Made by a program: the position numbers and the translations under genes. The notes below the pieces were generated by a model. It saw nothing but the letters and a program-made list of their open reading frames with translations, searched no databases and was not told the DNA's origin. This document shows positions 45,191-55,265 of a stretch of 64,000 bases of DNA, piece by piece (within the stretch, counting starts at the first letter, position 1; every line of letters starts with the position of its first letter). The stretch lies in contig CM074760.1 of assembly GCA_037355855.1 (NCBI GenBank), positions 860,501 through 924,500 of the forward strand, read 5' to 3'. This stretch comes from Pseudo-nitzschia pungens (taxonomy: Eukaryota > Bacillariophyta > Bacillariophyceae > Bacillariales > Bacillariaceae).

Positions 45191-47075
45191 GGATTGCCTT
45201 GCCGGAGCGAGCAACTCCGATTGGAGGCTCGGCTCGGCTCGACTCGACGTTCGATCATTGTGTTGTGGATTGCATTCCTTTTTATGCATGTTTGTTGTTG
45301 TCGCTGTTGCTGCTGCTATTGTTGGTGGAGGCATGAAGGCCTTTGGACATTGTTGAAGATTCATCCATACATGCATCCATGGATCTATGGATCCATACAT
45401 TCGAGAGCGGTTGTCGGGAATCGCGCAAGTCTCTGCGACGAACGAATCAATCAATCATGATGCATGTATCTCCTGTGTCGTCTGGGTCGGAACTCCTCCT
45501 TCGCCAAGCAATGCGCGCCGGAGCGCTCCTTTTCCAACGCAACCTCGGCAACCAACAGCACAGGCATTGGATTCCATCGCATTCCATCCGTTTGGGATTC
45601 ATTCATTCTGCGGAATCCGACGTGGCGGTCCAAGAACAGCTTCTCGCAGCAGCGGGTCGTGCGGAGGGGAAGAGCGAAGTGAGGTGAGGTGAGGTGAGGT
45701 GAAGTGGACTTTTTATGTTTTGTCCCGGATTATCGTGCCGTGTCTGCAACAGAAAAGGTGGTGGGGACGAGGAAAGGGACACCACCGAAATCATAGAATA
45801 ATTCGACACGCACATCGCACGGAGGATCATTGCAGGACGGATTGTTGCAGCACAGGCAATCGCTGTGTTCATTGTGTCTTATCCTATCCTGTAGCAAAAA
45901 AAGGCAGCTCGAGTATAATGATTCATTGAACAAACATTCTTCTACTGCGAGTTCTACTGCGAGTACGATCAGGTTTTGACTCGACTCTTCATGTTGTTGC
46001 GTACTGTAGTACTACTCGTACTAGTAGTACCATTCAAACGCTGCTCTCTGCCGCTCTTTCTTGCCATGATGTTATCCATGAATCACGGTCAACAATGCTG
46101 TGCAGTAAGGTTACTAGTACAACGTTCGAAACATCGTACTTGTTGCTTCCAAGCGGCAATCTAAAATCATCTGAATAGTACGTAGTACTTTTTGCTTGCA
46201 TCCACCATCTATGCACCTTTCCGTGGCGAGCTACGTTTAGTCCCGAAACCAATAAGTGATGTGGTATGATGTATAGTACCAGTACTCCGGCTTGTAATAG
46301 TAGTGATGTAACATATCTACTGTAGTACTACTGCCTACAAAGCACTACTAGCTAAACACCATACTGAACAAGTGCTGATAGCTGTTCTTCATGTTGATAA
46401 TACTACTACTAGTACTATTACTAGGTGCACTACTTTTTCATAGCTGCAATTTGATTTTCTGCCATTTGAATTATTCCCCACGTGTTTCCAAACAAATACT
46501 CTCCACTATTAGTACTACTACTAGTAGTACTGCTGTTTGTTGGTCTTGCTCTTGTTGGATGGGACGATGGGGATAATTGCCGGTGTCTGGCGAAGGTACT
46601 GGTCTGTGTGTCCAATTCCTTTACCCTCTCAAACACAAGAAATCTCCTCCAAAATCCTCACAAGAAGAACAGCTCTTATATGACGACTACTACTCTTGGT
46701 TTATTTTCCACCCTTTGCTATCTGTCACGCAATTTCAGCAGCATGTCTGGTACAGCAGCCAGTAGAAGACCATTCCAAAAATGACTTCTGGTGATTGCAA
46801 CAAGACTAAATCACAAGAGCCACAAGAGCAAAGTAAGGTTACTCCGAAACTCCGGGAACAATTCTTTTCTGAATCGCAGGCAAGAGATGACCAATAATTC
46901 TGAAGTCTGTCAATTTTACCATTATTACTACCGTAGGAACACCTGCTTCACATTGAAGTCGTATTTCTGTACGTCACGGTAAACTTTAGGTGTGAAGTTG
47001 CGGTAAGATAGAAAAGGGTTCCGTCGAAAAGTTAGAAGATTGTATAAAAACAGGTACTGTGCACCAGCGTGCAAC
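45191..47075. other. Gene-poor region
   Basis: No supported gene. GTGAG pentamers lie at about 45680-45703, with several ACTAGTAGTACT palindromic runs (about 46010-46030, 46400-46430, 46510-46530). Exact GTAAGGTTAC motifs lie at 46105-46114 and 46833-46842. Confidence 0.5.
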
Positions 47076-47158
47076 GCATTTGTGCCCGAGCTGGTCTAAG
47101 GGGTTCGACTCAAGTTCGAATATATTCGTATGCGCGGGTTCGAATCCCGTCGAATGCA
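47076..47158 (+). tRNA. tRNA-Leu (anticodon CAA)
   Basis: 83-nt cloverleaf. Acceptor GCATTTG pairs with CGAATGC (one wobble), discriminator A. The D-arm contains GCCCGAGCTGGTCTAAGGG. Anticodon stem TTCGA/TCGAA carries the loop CTCAAGT (CAA). A long variable arm is followed by the T-arm with GGTTCGAATCC. TTTT follows two bases after the gene as a Pol III terminator. No intron is seen in this Leu-CAA gene. Confidence 0.95.
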
Positions 47159-49227
47159 CTTTTGCTTCGAACACAACCGGACCTTAGTTCTAGTTTTGGT
47201 CCCAGAGCCGTCCAACATCTCGAATCCATTCTGAAGCGTTAGGGGTGGCAGGAACCTCAGCACAGCCTAATCTCGTTCACTGCAGTGGACTAGTGTGGCA
47301 GTTATGCTCCGGCTGAACCCCGCTCGTGCTCGGTGCATAGTAGTGGTTGAGAGGAGATTGTTCCATGTACGGTAGGTGTTTCTGAATAAGCATGATGACT
47401 ACTAAGCATGATTAAAGCTCCATTTTCGTATGCGGGTGGCATATTCTTCACGGTACCATGCGTTTCGGAAGCCCTCTATCAGCTATCGAAATGGTAAGTT
47501 CTCGTTTCGAGCTAGGGGCTCTACCGACTGCCTACATTGCTTTGAACGTTTGTTCAAAAGGAAGACCCTTATTCTTTGCCAACCGGTGGAAACATCACCT
47601 GGTCTTGGAATTTTGAGAAATGGAGATATCGGGCTTGCATGGAGTGACGACAATCTTCCGAATGCTGACGGGTCTCAAAAAGACAACCATGTAACTGTGG
47701 ATTACCTCTCATCCCTCGTTGCTCAAATCGACACAAAAAGTCGGCATTCATAACTAAGCATCAAATAATGGAGTATGTATCAAACCTACAGATATTTTTT
47801 CGTTATCCTTTCTTTATCTTTTAGTGTCTGCACTCTTCGTTTTTGTGATTCGAGCGTTTTTGTTTGAATGCAGTCATCGAACTCCACAATTTCCATCGAC
47901 TGCTGACCACTGTGGCCTTCCATACCGTTGCCGCTACTGCAATTCCCGGGACCACCGGATTTTTCATTGTATGTATCCGTTCACCCGTCCATGCATGCAT
48001 TCGTGCAGTTTCATTCATCACTGTCGATTGCGTCGGGATGGTATCGAAAATCCCACTAGCGGGAGGATTTTCCGGAACGGCCACCCTTTGGTCCTTGGTC
48101 GATCCATTGGGGTTCGCGCGTGTCATCGTCCTTTCCGATATAAATATAGCGATCGCTATTGTGGGCATAGGTGGAATGCTCCCATCCGGTAATGATCTTG
48201 GGCTCGTTGGCGGGTGGTTGGGAGCCCGAAAGAGATCCCTTGCTGTTGGTGTGGCGACTGGTCATGCTGCTTAGTTCTCGTACCATTCGGATATTGCAAC
48301 TCGTTCTGCAATTTTGGAGTTGGACAATTTGCAACGACGAAGCATAAGTCCGAGTAAGGTTTCGACACTTCTACCGCATTCGGTTTGGATGGGTGTCATG
48401 ATGTGTTATGGCGAGGGTTCTTTTTGGATCGTCATGTCCCATGTCCGGCAATCTTTTGTCGGCGCTGGTACGTAGCTTACGGAAGAATCATACCTGTTTG
48501 AATTACAAGTATCTTACAGTAATACCTTACTATCCGATACTCATACTCAATACTCAATACGAAGTAAGGTTACTCCGAAGTAAACCTTACTTCGTACTTC
48601 GTAATAGTAGTACGAAGTAAGATTTACGAAGTACGAAGTTGAAAGTAGTAGTAAGGTTCAAGGTTAATCTTAGTAAATTACTCAAAATACTAGTAACCTT
48701 ACTCTCAATAATACTGAATACGAAGTACTACGTAACCTTACTTACTGAATACTCATTCATCATACCGTAAAACCTTACTCTCAATACTGAATACTAAGGC
48801 TTACCGTACGTAATTAATTAATCTTACCCAAATCCAGAGTTGGCGTCGCATGCGGTACGTAAGGTTACCCTACGTAGTACGTACCTAGAAAAATATACGA
48901 CCTACCAGTACATCACTCTACGAAGGGCTACGTGTACCCGTGTGACCTTGATTTGTAACTGAAAGAATGTTCATCGTAATAATCGTGATACTACTACTAA
49001 TAGAAGTAGTAGTAGTAGTCTTGGGTGTTGGTATCATTACCATGACTATTGACAGATAGTACTACGATTGGCTCTATTCAATCTTGCTCGTACGAACAAA
49101 GAACAAAAGCAGCTTCCTTGTTCTCTCACTCTGCCCCGCCATCCCTGGCATTCAAGTTGCAACCCAATTTCTTTTACTCATAAAACAAGAAACTCACCAA
49201 ACCAAAAACTACAATTCTATCAACCCA
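47159..49227. other. Gene-poor region with dense GTAAGGTTAC motifs
   Basis: Frames at about 47820-48370 are open on both strands (for example MKNPVVPGIAVAATVWKA on the minus strand), but I cannot build a convincing gene. From 48500 to 48900 the sequence is packed with GAAGTAAGGTTACT-type words in both orientations, including four exact GTAAGGTTAC sites (48564, 48693, 48732, 48859). Confidence 0.45.
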
Positions 49228-50451
49228 ATGAGCATACCCAACAGCATGGAAATTTTGACTGCGTATAAGAGCTACCATGACGCGTCGAGGCACGATGCCA
49301 CATACAGCTGCTATCTCACCAACACTTGGTCGGAGGACAGGCATCCCATCGGCTACGATGCGATCAAGAATCTTGCTCACTGGAGCCGCCCGGTTCTGGT
49401 GTCGCACGACCAACGCTTCGATCTGTGGGGTCGCTTCGAATTCGCGTCCAAGGGAGTCCAGGATGTCGCCGAGACTGGCGACACGAGTGAACTGGAGGCC
49501 TGGCTCAGAGCACACGAGTTAATCGGTATTGTCGCAAACGTTGTCGTTGGCGAAAACCAGATCAACGCCGTCGATCCAATGCAGGAATTTCCCCCCATCC
49601 ATCTGTCGGGGGACTGGCCCCTGATTTCCACCATTTCAAAGTTAGCCCCGAGCTCCGACTGGTTCACCGGGATTCCGGGATTCTCTCCCATTTCCGAAGA
49701 CGGATTCTGGTACGAACACTTTACCATTGCTACGTTTCCATGGGACGCCGGAACGAAGCAGGGGGAGACTTATTCCTATAGCAGTTCCGATGAACCGGTG
49801 CAGCATCCCATCCAACGGTTGGACCACTACACCGTCCCTGCTAGTGGCATCCTCCTGGATCCCACCAAGACAACCGTTCTCCCGGTAGCCGAGTGGTCCT
49901 GCTTACTCTGGCCGCTAGAACCTGGCGTAGATTTCACCGAGTGGCCTTCGATGTCGCACAGGGACGTCACCGATTTCCCAACGGTTGCAGACGTCACCGA
50001 GGGGCCTTCGATGTCGCACAGGGACGTCACCGATTTCCCAACGGTTGCAGACGTCACCGAGGGGCCTTCGATGTCGTGGACGGAATTCCTGAAAACCGAA
50101 GGTCCAACGGATTTCCCTGAGGGTTCGTTCAGGTCGGAACTCCCCCAGGGTTCGTACAGGGAGTTCACCGATTTCCCAACGGCTGCGGAAGACAAAACCA
50201 ACGACTCGTGCCTCCCCTTTCTTTCGCCATGCACCGTAGACGACAATTGTTGCTCGGGAATCTGTGTCTTGGGAACGTGCTGCAAACCCGAACGGTCGGA
50301 TTCGCACAGGATCAGCCACGGCGAAGGGATAGGTATTGGGGAGCGCACACCGCGCAACGGAGGACACATTCGAAGACTCGAGGGAGACGCGGCCGCAGAA
50401 GAAGTCTCCGACGAGAAGACCGCCGGCCTCCTCCGAGGATTTCAGCGTTAG
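49228..50451 (+). CDS. Spondin_N domain protein with tandem repeats and Cys-knot-like tail
   Basis: 407 residues from the first ATG in frame (49228). Residues about 20-200 match the Spondin_N domain: YSCYLTNTWS, HWSRPVLVSHDQRFDLW, VQDVAETGDTSELEAWL, PLISTISKLAPSSDWFTGI and FPWDAGTKQGETYS. A 60-nt tandem repeat encodes GPSMSHRDVTDFPTVADVTE units. The C-terminal region has cysteines spaced C-x6-C-x5-CC-x3-C-x4-CC (about 50203-50286), the pattern of a small cystine-knot module. The content suggests a secreted or surface protein, but the ATG used gives no signal peptide. The frame is open upstream to 49060 and includes a hydrophobic stretch without ATG, so an upstream coding exon is likely. Confidence 0.8.
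   Translation: MSIPNSMEILTAYKSYHDASRHDATYSCYLTNTWSEDRHPIGYDAIKNLAHWSRPVLVSHDQRFDLWGRFEFASKGVQDVAETGDTSELEAWLRAHELIGIVANVVVGENQINAVDPMQEFPPIHLSGDWPLISTISKLAPSSDWFTGIPGFSPISEDGFWYEHFTIATFPWDAGTKQGETYSYSSSDEPVQHPIQRLDHYTVPASGILLDPTKTTVLPVAEWSCLLWPLEPGVDFTEWPSMSHRDVTDFPTVADVTEGPSMSHRDVTDFPTVADVTEGPSMSWTEFLKTEGPTDFPEGSFRSELPQGSYREFTDFPTAAEDKTNDSCLPFLSPCTVDDNCCSGICVLGTCCKPERSDSHRISHGEGIGIGERTPRNGGHIRRLEGDAAAEEVSDEKTAGLLRGFQR
49932..50076. repeat. Near-identical 60-bp tandem repeat inside the Spondin_N gene
   Basis: About 2.4 copies with a period of exactly 60 nt, built around GACGTCACCGATTTCCCAAC and GCAGACGTCACCGAG. The copies are almost identical at the DNA level, which implies recent expansion or homogenisation. 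The period keeps the frame. Confidence 0.9.
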
Positions 50452-50735
50452 GAACGAATCATAAGAACATCTATCTATGAACGCACCATCACCATTTCCC
50501 AAGCCCGGGAAGAAGGAAAATTGTTGAGCGAAATCCATTGCATGAAATGAAAAACACTAGAACGGATCGAATGTCTAGTGAAATATTGAGATAATAACAG
50601 TACACATAGTGAAATTTGAAACCTAATCCAATAGCCTGAAAATTGTTTGGAATAAGTTAGATATCGACACAGCCAGACACAAACAAACAATAGTATCATC
50701 CACTAATACAGTGCAGTGTGTACAATGAATAGACC

Positions 50736-53474
50736 TCAAAGGAAATGAGACCACTGGCCGATCGACGAAGGAGTCTCGCGGCTGTTGTCCTTGACAAATT
50801 GCAGCATCTTTTCGCTCTTTTCGGCGTCCGACGCAAAAACGTGGGGCGTTAGCGCCCAGACCTCCAGGTTGGCAACCTCGAATCTCATCCCATCGCTGCA
50901 CAACTGGGGATTGCCGTAGGTTAAGCACGGACTTGACGATCCGCTCAGCAGGTCCTTATTGAGCAAGATGCCGAACCCGTCCCCCTCGGTCCCTACCACC
51001 CCACCCCCACAGGCAATCTTATCGTCGGCTACCAACTGGCACAGTTCGTTAGCCCCGGTCAGAGGAAAAACTTCGACCAAGTCGTCGTTACTAGAAGCTT
51101 CTGATTCGGGAGTGTCCTCCCCTTCTTCGTCTGTGAGGCGGCGTCCTTTCATGCGCCATAGGAATGACTGTTCAGCGCGCCGGTACTGGTTGTTCGAAGC
51201 AAGCCATGACTTTTGGGCAAAAACATTGAACGGGTTAGAGACACAACGTATTGTTTGGCAAAAACAAGTGAGACAAGTTTTGTTCACAGTTCTTTCTACC
51301 AACGAAGTCTTTGTCCGCATTCTTTTCAACAAATGACGACTTTGCTCTAATGCATTGCGTACCTTCGTCATGAAGCAACCAAACACGTCTCCCTTCAAAG
51401 TCTCGATCGCCATAATGTTGAACCGAGATAGCCCCGACTTGGCCTCCAACGCGTGCATGGTCGCACCGTCCCGAAGAAGAGAGTACTTAAGCCAGAAATT
51501 GTTCGCTGAGTGGCGACTCGGTAGACACTTCTGCAGGGCATTCATGAGTGGTGGTGTCAACACATGCGGGACGCAAGCCTTGTCTTTCTTGTGCGTTCCG
51601 AGAATGAAAAAGGTGACCTTGTCGAAGTCCACACCGGGTGCTATGATGTGGTCTGCCCACGTGATGCGTCTCTTGCAACTGGTTCGTGGTTCGTCGTTCA
51701 CGTCGCTCTTAAGCGTGGACGTCGACGTCGGAAGGATTGCATCGGTTTTTGTTTTGTCCTTTCGGAATGTTGACGTGATCCATCGGAAACAAATGGAGTT
51801 TGAACCGTCGTGGTGCTCCTCCCAGTCTTTGTTGATTTTGAGCAAACTCGCCCCATTTAAACGGCTCATGATATACTCGCGTTGTTGGTGGGTCAACATT
51901 CCGTCCCCAGAGTCCCTCGCCAGAACGATCGTCAACACGGAAGCGATAAGGCCAAATACAACCCCGATCACGATCCATACCATCCACGAGGGGTGCAACG
52001 AGAACGTTGTCGATCCGAAGTTGATGGAATATGATACCGACATAAAGTGTGTTAGCACGGCACCGGCGATGAGGGACGCCACAAAACGAACAAACAAATT
52101 TCCGAGAGTCATAATACGAGCTGCCTCGTCCTTGTTTGCAACCTTAAGGGTTCGACCCGTTGCGATTCCGATGTGGGAAAAATTGAGACTGATCGCGCCT
52201 CGAAGGAATGCAACGAGGGCAACCAGGAAATAAAACGATTGCGAAGTCAATCCCAGTAGTGAATGGTCATTGTCACTCCCATTGCTACTCTTCTGGACGT
52301 TGTTCAATAACATCGAAATGGGCACCAAAGCCACAGGGAGACTTCCCAAAATAGCGCTGACACTCAGAATGCGGTACATGCCATTCTTGGAGCCATTTTC
52401 CACGTCGAAGAGACGTTCCAGCGCGGCGTGTTGGCCGATGGCCGTGATAAATCCTGCAGCAGACAATATCGCTCCAACCTGTCCCTCGGACAATCCCATC
52501 CCCGAGGATTCCTTTGAGGTAATCAGAAAGAGTGGCAAGGCTTCATCGTAGCAGCCAACAACGAATGAAAGGGACCAATATGCGAGAAGGTGGTATCGAA
52601 ATGCGTTATTGATTTTCCAAAGTTTCAGGAAGGTGCTCCAAAGACTTGGCGTCGTGGTGCTAATACTGGAACCAGCAGGGGTGAGAAGTGGGCGCTGTTC
52701 TTCGGTCGATCCGGGAACCAGCGATGGCTTCTCCCAAGCTTCCGCGGTCTGCGGCGAACCCTCAACAAAGATAGCTGTGCAAATCATAGACAACCAACAC
52801 AGAACCGCAGTAAACGTGTTCGACAGCAGATACGGACGGGAATTGTACCACTCCAAAACAGACACGGAATCCACTCCAAAGAAATATCTTAAAAATGAAG
52901 GATCTGACAAGAGCCCACCAATGATGGGACCGGTAGCGGCACCCCACCACATGACCGAGAGCACCAGGGCCTGCGGATTTCCTTCTCTTGCAGTTTCGAT
53001 GGACTGACCGCTGCTCTCATCGCTCCTCTTTGATGTGATTGCCTCCCGCTTCATCCGGTTGTATTGGGCATTGATGGCGGCCCTCTTGACGCAGCCGCTG
53101 ATGCAGTTGGAGATTCCCTGGACAAATCGTGCTAGTAGGGCTCCCGAAAAGGTGGTGGCAAGGCCGACCCAGATGGAAGAAAGGCCCGACAGAAAGAGGG
53201 AAATGATCAATGCTCGCTTTCCTCCCAATCGGTTTCGAACAATCTTCCACGGGATAAATCCAAGAAAGCGGCCGAGGGTGAATATCGCACCGAGGAGTCC
53301 GGCATAGATCCCAACGTTGTCCACGGTGATATTGCCCCCATTGCTGTCGAGGAGCGTCATCGCCATGTATCCCGCATACGGGAAGAAACTAAACAGGAGG
53401 AAGGAATGCGCGACTGCTGCCAGGCACAGCGAGAGCGCAGCGCCATTCAACTGCCTGCAAGGTATACATTTCAT
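50736..53474 (-). CDS. MFS transporter fused to a C-terminal TLDc domain
   Basis: About 861 residues after removal of a 153-nt intron (51362-51210, GTACGC to AAAAG). The first half is a 12-helix major facilitator: FLLFSFFPYAGYMAMTLL, LGRFLGFIPWKIVRNRLGG (loop 2-3 signature), VMWWGAATGPIIGGLLSDP, a long loop, and a second six-helix bundle ending near WMVWIVIGVVFGLIASVLTI. After a linker of about 90 residues comes a TLDc domain: LTPPLMNALQKCLPSRHSAN, WLKYSLLRDGATMHALE, DVFGCFMTK joined to SWLASNNQYRRAEQSFLWRM, IACGGG, FGILLNKDLLSGSSSPCLTY and RFEVANLEVWAL. The intron is in frame and stop-free, but removing it restores the canonical TLDc order. The start is the ATG at 53474; the frame extends upstream only to a GTG. 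MFS subfamily unknown. Confidence 0.88.
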   Translation of the reverse strand: MKCIPCRQLNGAALSLCLAAVAHSFLLFSFFPYAGYMAMTLLDSNGGNITVDNVGIYAGLLGAIFTLGRFLGFIPWKIVRNRLGGKRALIISLFLSGLSSIWVGLATTFSGALLARFVQGISNCISGCVKRAAINAQYNRMKREAITSKRSDESSGQSIETAREGNPQALVLSVMWWGAATGPIIGGLLSDPSFLRYFFGVDSVSVLEWYNSRPYLLSNTFTAVLCWLSMICTAIFVEGSPQTAEAWEKPSLVPGSTEEQRPLLTPAGSSISTTTPSLWSTFLKLWKINNAFRYHLLAYWSLSFVVGCYDEALPLFLITSKESSGMGLSEGQVGAILSAAGFITAIGQHAALERLFDVENGSKNGMYRILSVSAILGSLPVALVPISMLLNNVQKSSNGSDNDHSLLGLTSQSFYFLVALVAFLRGAISLNFSHIGIATGRTLKVANKDEAARIMTLGNLFVRFVASLIAGAVLTHFMSVSYSINFGSTTFSLHPSWMVWIVIGVVFGLIASVLTIVLARDSGDGMLTHQQREYIMSRLNGASLLKINKDWEEHHDGSNSICFRWITSTFRKDKTKTDAILPTSTSTLKSDVNDEPRTSCKRRITWADHIIAPGVDFDKVTFFILGTHKKDKACVPHVLTPPLMNALQKCLPSRHSANNFWLKYSLLRDGATMHALEAKSGLSRFNIMAIETLKGDVFGCFMTKVRNALEQSRHLLKRMRTKTSLVERTVNKTCLTCFCQTIRCVSNPFNVFAQKSWLASNNQYRRAEQSFLWRMKGRRLTDEEGEDTPESEASSNDDLVEVFPLTGANELCQLVADDKIACGGGVVGTEGDGFGILLNKDLLSGSSSPCLTYGNPQLCSDGMRFEVANLEVWALTPHVFASDAEKSEKMLQFVKDNSRETPSSIGQWSHFL

Positions 53475-54784
53475 GATGTCCTGGCACGCACAAACACAAT
53501 CATCCGATCTTTTGAGATTGCAATAAAATCTTGATCCTTCCACTTCTGATGGATGCGCAATACTCGTACCATGCACAAGCGAAAGCTAGCTACCGGTACC
53601 GGTTTGGGCGAGAAGCTACGGGTAACCTTAATTACCATGTATGGAATACCAGAATTCGCGAATGTAAAACAAAGTATGCAGACTCGTACTTTTTTGTTCG
53701 TATCCTAAATCCTTTCACTTCGGTGTTTTTTAATTGATTAAAATAATATTATGTGTTCCGCCGAATCATAAATCAAAAAATCAATCACGACATGCTTTTT
53801 CGAAAGATTTCGAAGTTTAGTTTACCTAACATAATACCTATCATGTGTACTATAAACAACTATGACGTCTTTGCATTACGTACCGGTAAGGTTAAGGTTA
53901 CTGTTATGATGTGAACCGTGAAGAATGTATTGAATACGGTACGTAACCTTACCAGTAACTTACTCCACCTCCATTGCAAACCGATCCGCACCTCTATCGC
54001 AAACCGAACGGCACTTCTATTGCAAACCGATTCGCACCTCTATCGCGTCAACCAATCTGCACCTCTATCGTTCGTGCGAAGTACTTGTATGAAGATAGCA
54101 TTGCATACCGTCAAAAAAGAACATACTGCTAAAAAATTCCTGTCAGCTGTCCACCGGTCTGATATCCCGAACTACGTTACCGTTCTTGTACAAATTTCTA
54201 CGGAAACTGGTGGACAGCTGATAGGAATTCTCTACTAGTACGGTAAGGCTAATACTTCGTATTGTTTTTCCCCAATCGGAATAATTCCGTCATTTTCCCA
54301 GTTCGCACGTTATGATTACGGTATTATTCAACAAAGATGTTGTAACCTTACTTGTAGTTGTGCCGGTACGTGTAGTCAAGCCGGTCGAAGTTGTGACCCA
54401 ACGTCACGCAAATGTACGGTACTGAAGTGAATTGTGCAATTTATGGAACGACATCACAACCGATAATAATGTCGTGATAAATTTAAGAGAGTGTATGGGC
54501 TATTTCCAATTTTACATACCCAAAAAAAATATCGGTCGAAGTTCCATGGGGGCTTTTAAAAACAGGAAAAAAGATCTTTGAGAAAAGTGCATTTGGGTCG
54601 CGAACCTTTTTCACTTTGCCATACCGTTGTCATATTCATACACATTATTTTGAAGCTGTGAGTCTTCTCCATTAGTGGATAATTTTGTTGACGGAAGGCA
54701 AGTCTGTCTTGTGCCATAGAACTACGAAATTATTATTATTATTTTGCATCATTAACACATACGTGTAGTTACGCTGCTTTCACA
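53475..54784. other. Intergenic region with a long inverted repeat
   Basis: No supported gene. Two exact GTAAGGTTAC motifs (53943-53952 and 54342-54351, both as the reverse complement) and near copies at about 53630 and 53890. A CACCTCTATCGC-type short repeat occurs around 53990-54070. Confidence 0.5.
54136..54228. repeat. Inverted repeat, 23-nt arms, 47-nt loop
   Basis: Arm 1 (54136-54158, ATTCCTGTCAGCTGTCCACC then GGT) and arm 2 (54206-54228) pair at 21 of 23 positions. It could be a transcribed hairpin, a short foldback element or a terminator-like structure. Confidence 0.65.
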
Positions 54785-55265
54785 ATGACAGACGACTGGA
54801 AAGGAAAGTGCAAGTGCGGATGCATCGAGTTCGAGCTCAACGGAGCGCCGATGATGAATGTACTCTGCCACTGCAACAATTGCACCACCGGATTAGGAAG
54901 TGGCTGTGCCATTCACCTCTACCTGGCCGCGACCAGCGATAACTGGTCGATTACAAAGGGTGAAGAGCACGTCAAGATGTTCGAGGGAGGATGGAGCCCT
55001 CCGTTTCTGGCGCTGTACCGAGTGCGGTAGCCCGGTCATGCAAGGACCCGAGGGGGCACCTTTCCGTGCCTTTTATCCCCGCACTTTCGAGGGATACGTC
55101 GATGGCAAGTGCAACAAAATCCCGGACTCCATCAAACCTAAAATGCACATCAACTACGAGAACCGAGCTTGGGACGTGAACGACGACCTTCCAAAGTTCG
55201 CCGCTTTCCCACCCAACAACATGGTCAACAACGACGGGAGTCCCTGTGAGACCAAAGAAGAGTAA
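54785..55265 (+). CDS. GFA / CENP-V-like zinc-binding domain protein, one surplus base
   Basis: 159 residues if one G at about 54989 is skipped. The first frame gives MTDDWKGKCKCGCIEFELNG, then CHCNNCTTGLGSG and a segment up to KMFEG. The +1 frame continues DGALRFWRCTECGSPV, RAFYPRTFEGYVDG and a polar tail ending ETKEE. The Cys sets (CKCGC, CHCNNC, CTEC) are those that bind zinc in GFA-fold proteins, which include glutathione-dependent formaldehyde-activating-like proteins and CENP-V. The substrate is unknown. The length fits a single-domain family member. Confidence 0.85.

Noticed and set aside
47821..48370. Spliced gene on either strand at 47.8-48.4 kb
   Set aside because: Frames are open on both strands but I found no splice pair giving a coherent protein and no motif.
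53475..53576. N-terminal extension of the MFS-TLDc protein
   Set aside because: The extension begins at GTG; the first ATG in frame is at 53474, just before the first membrane helix.
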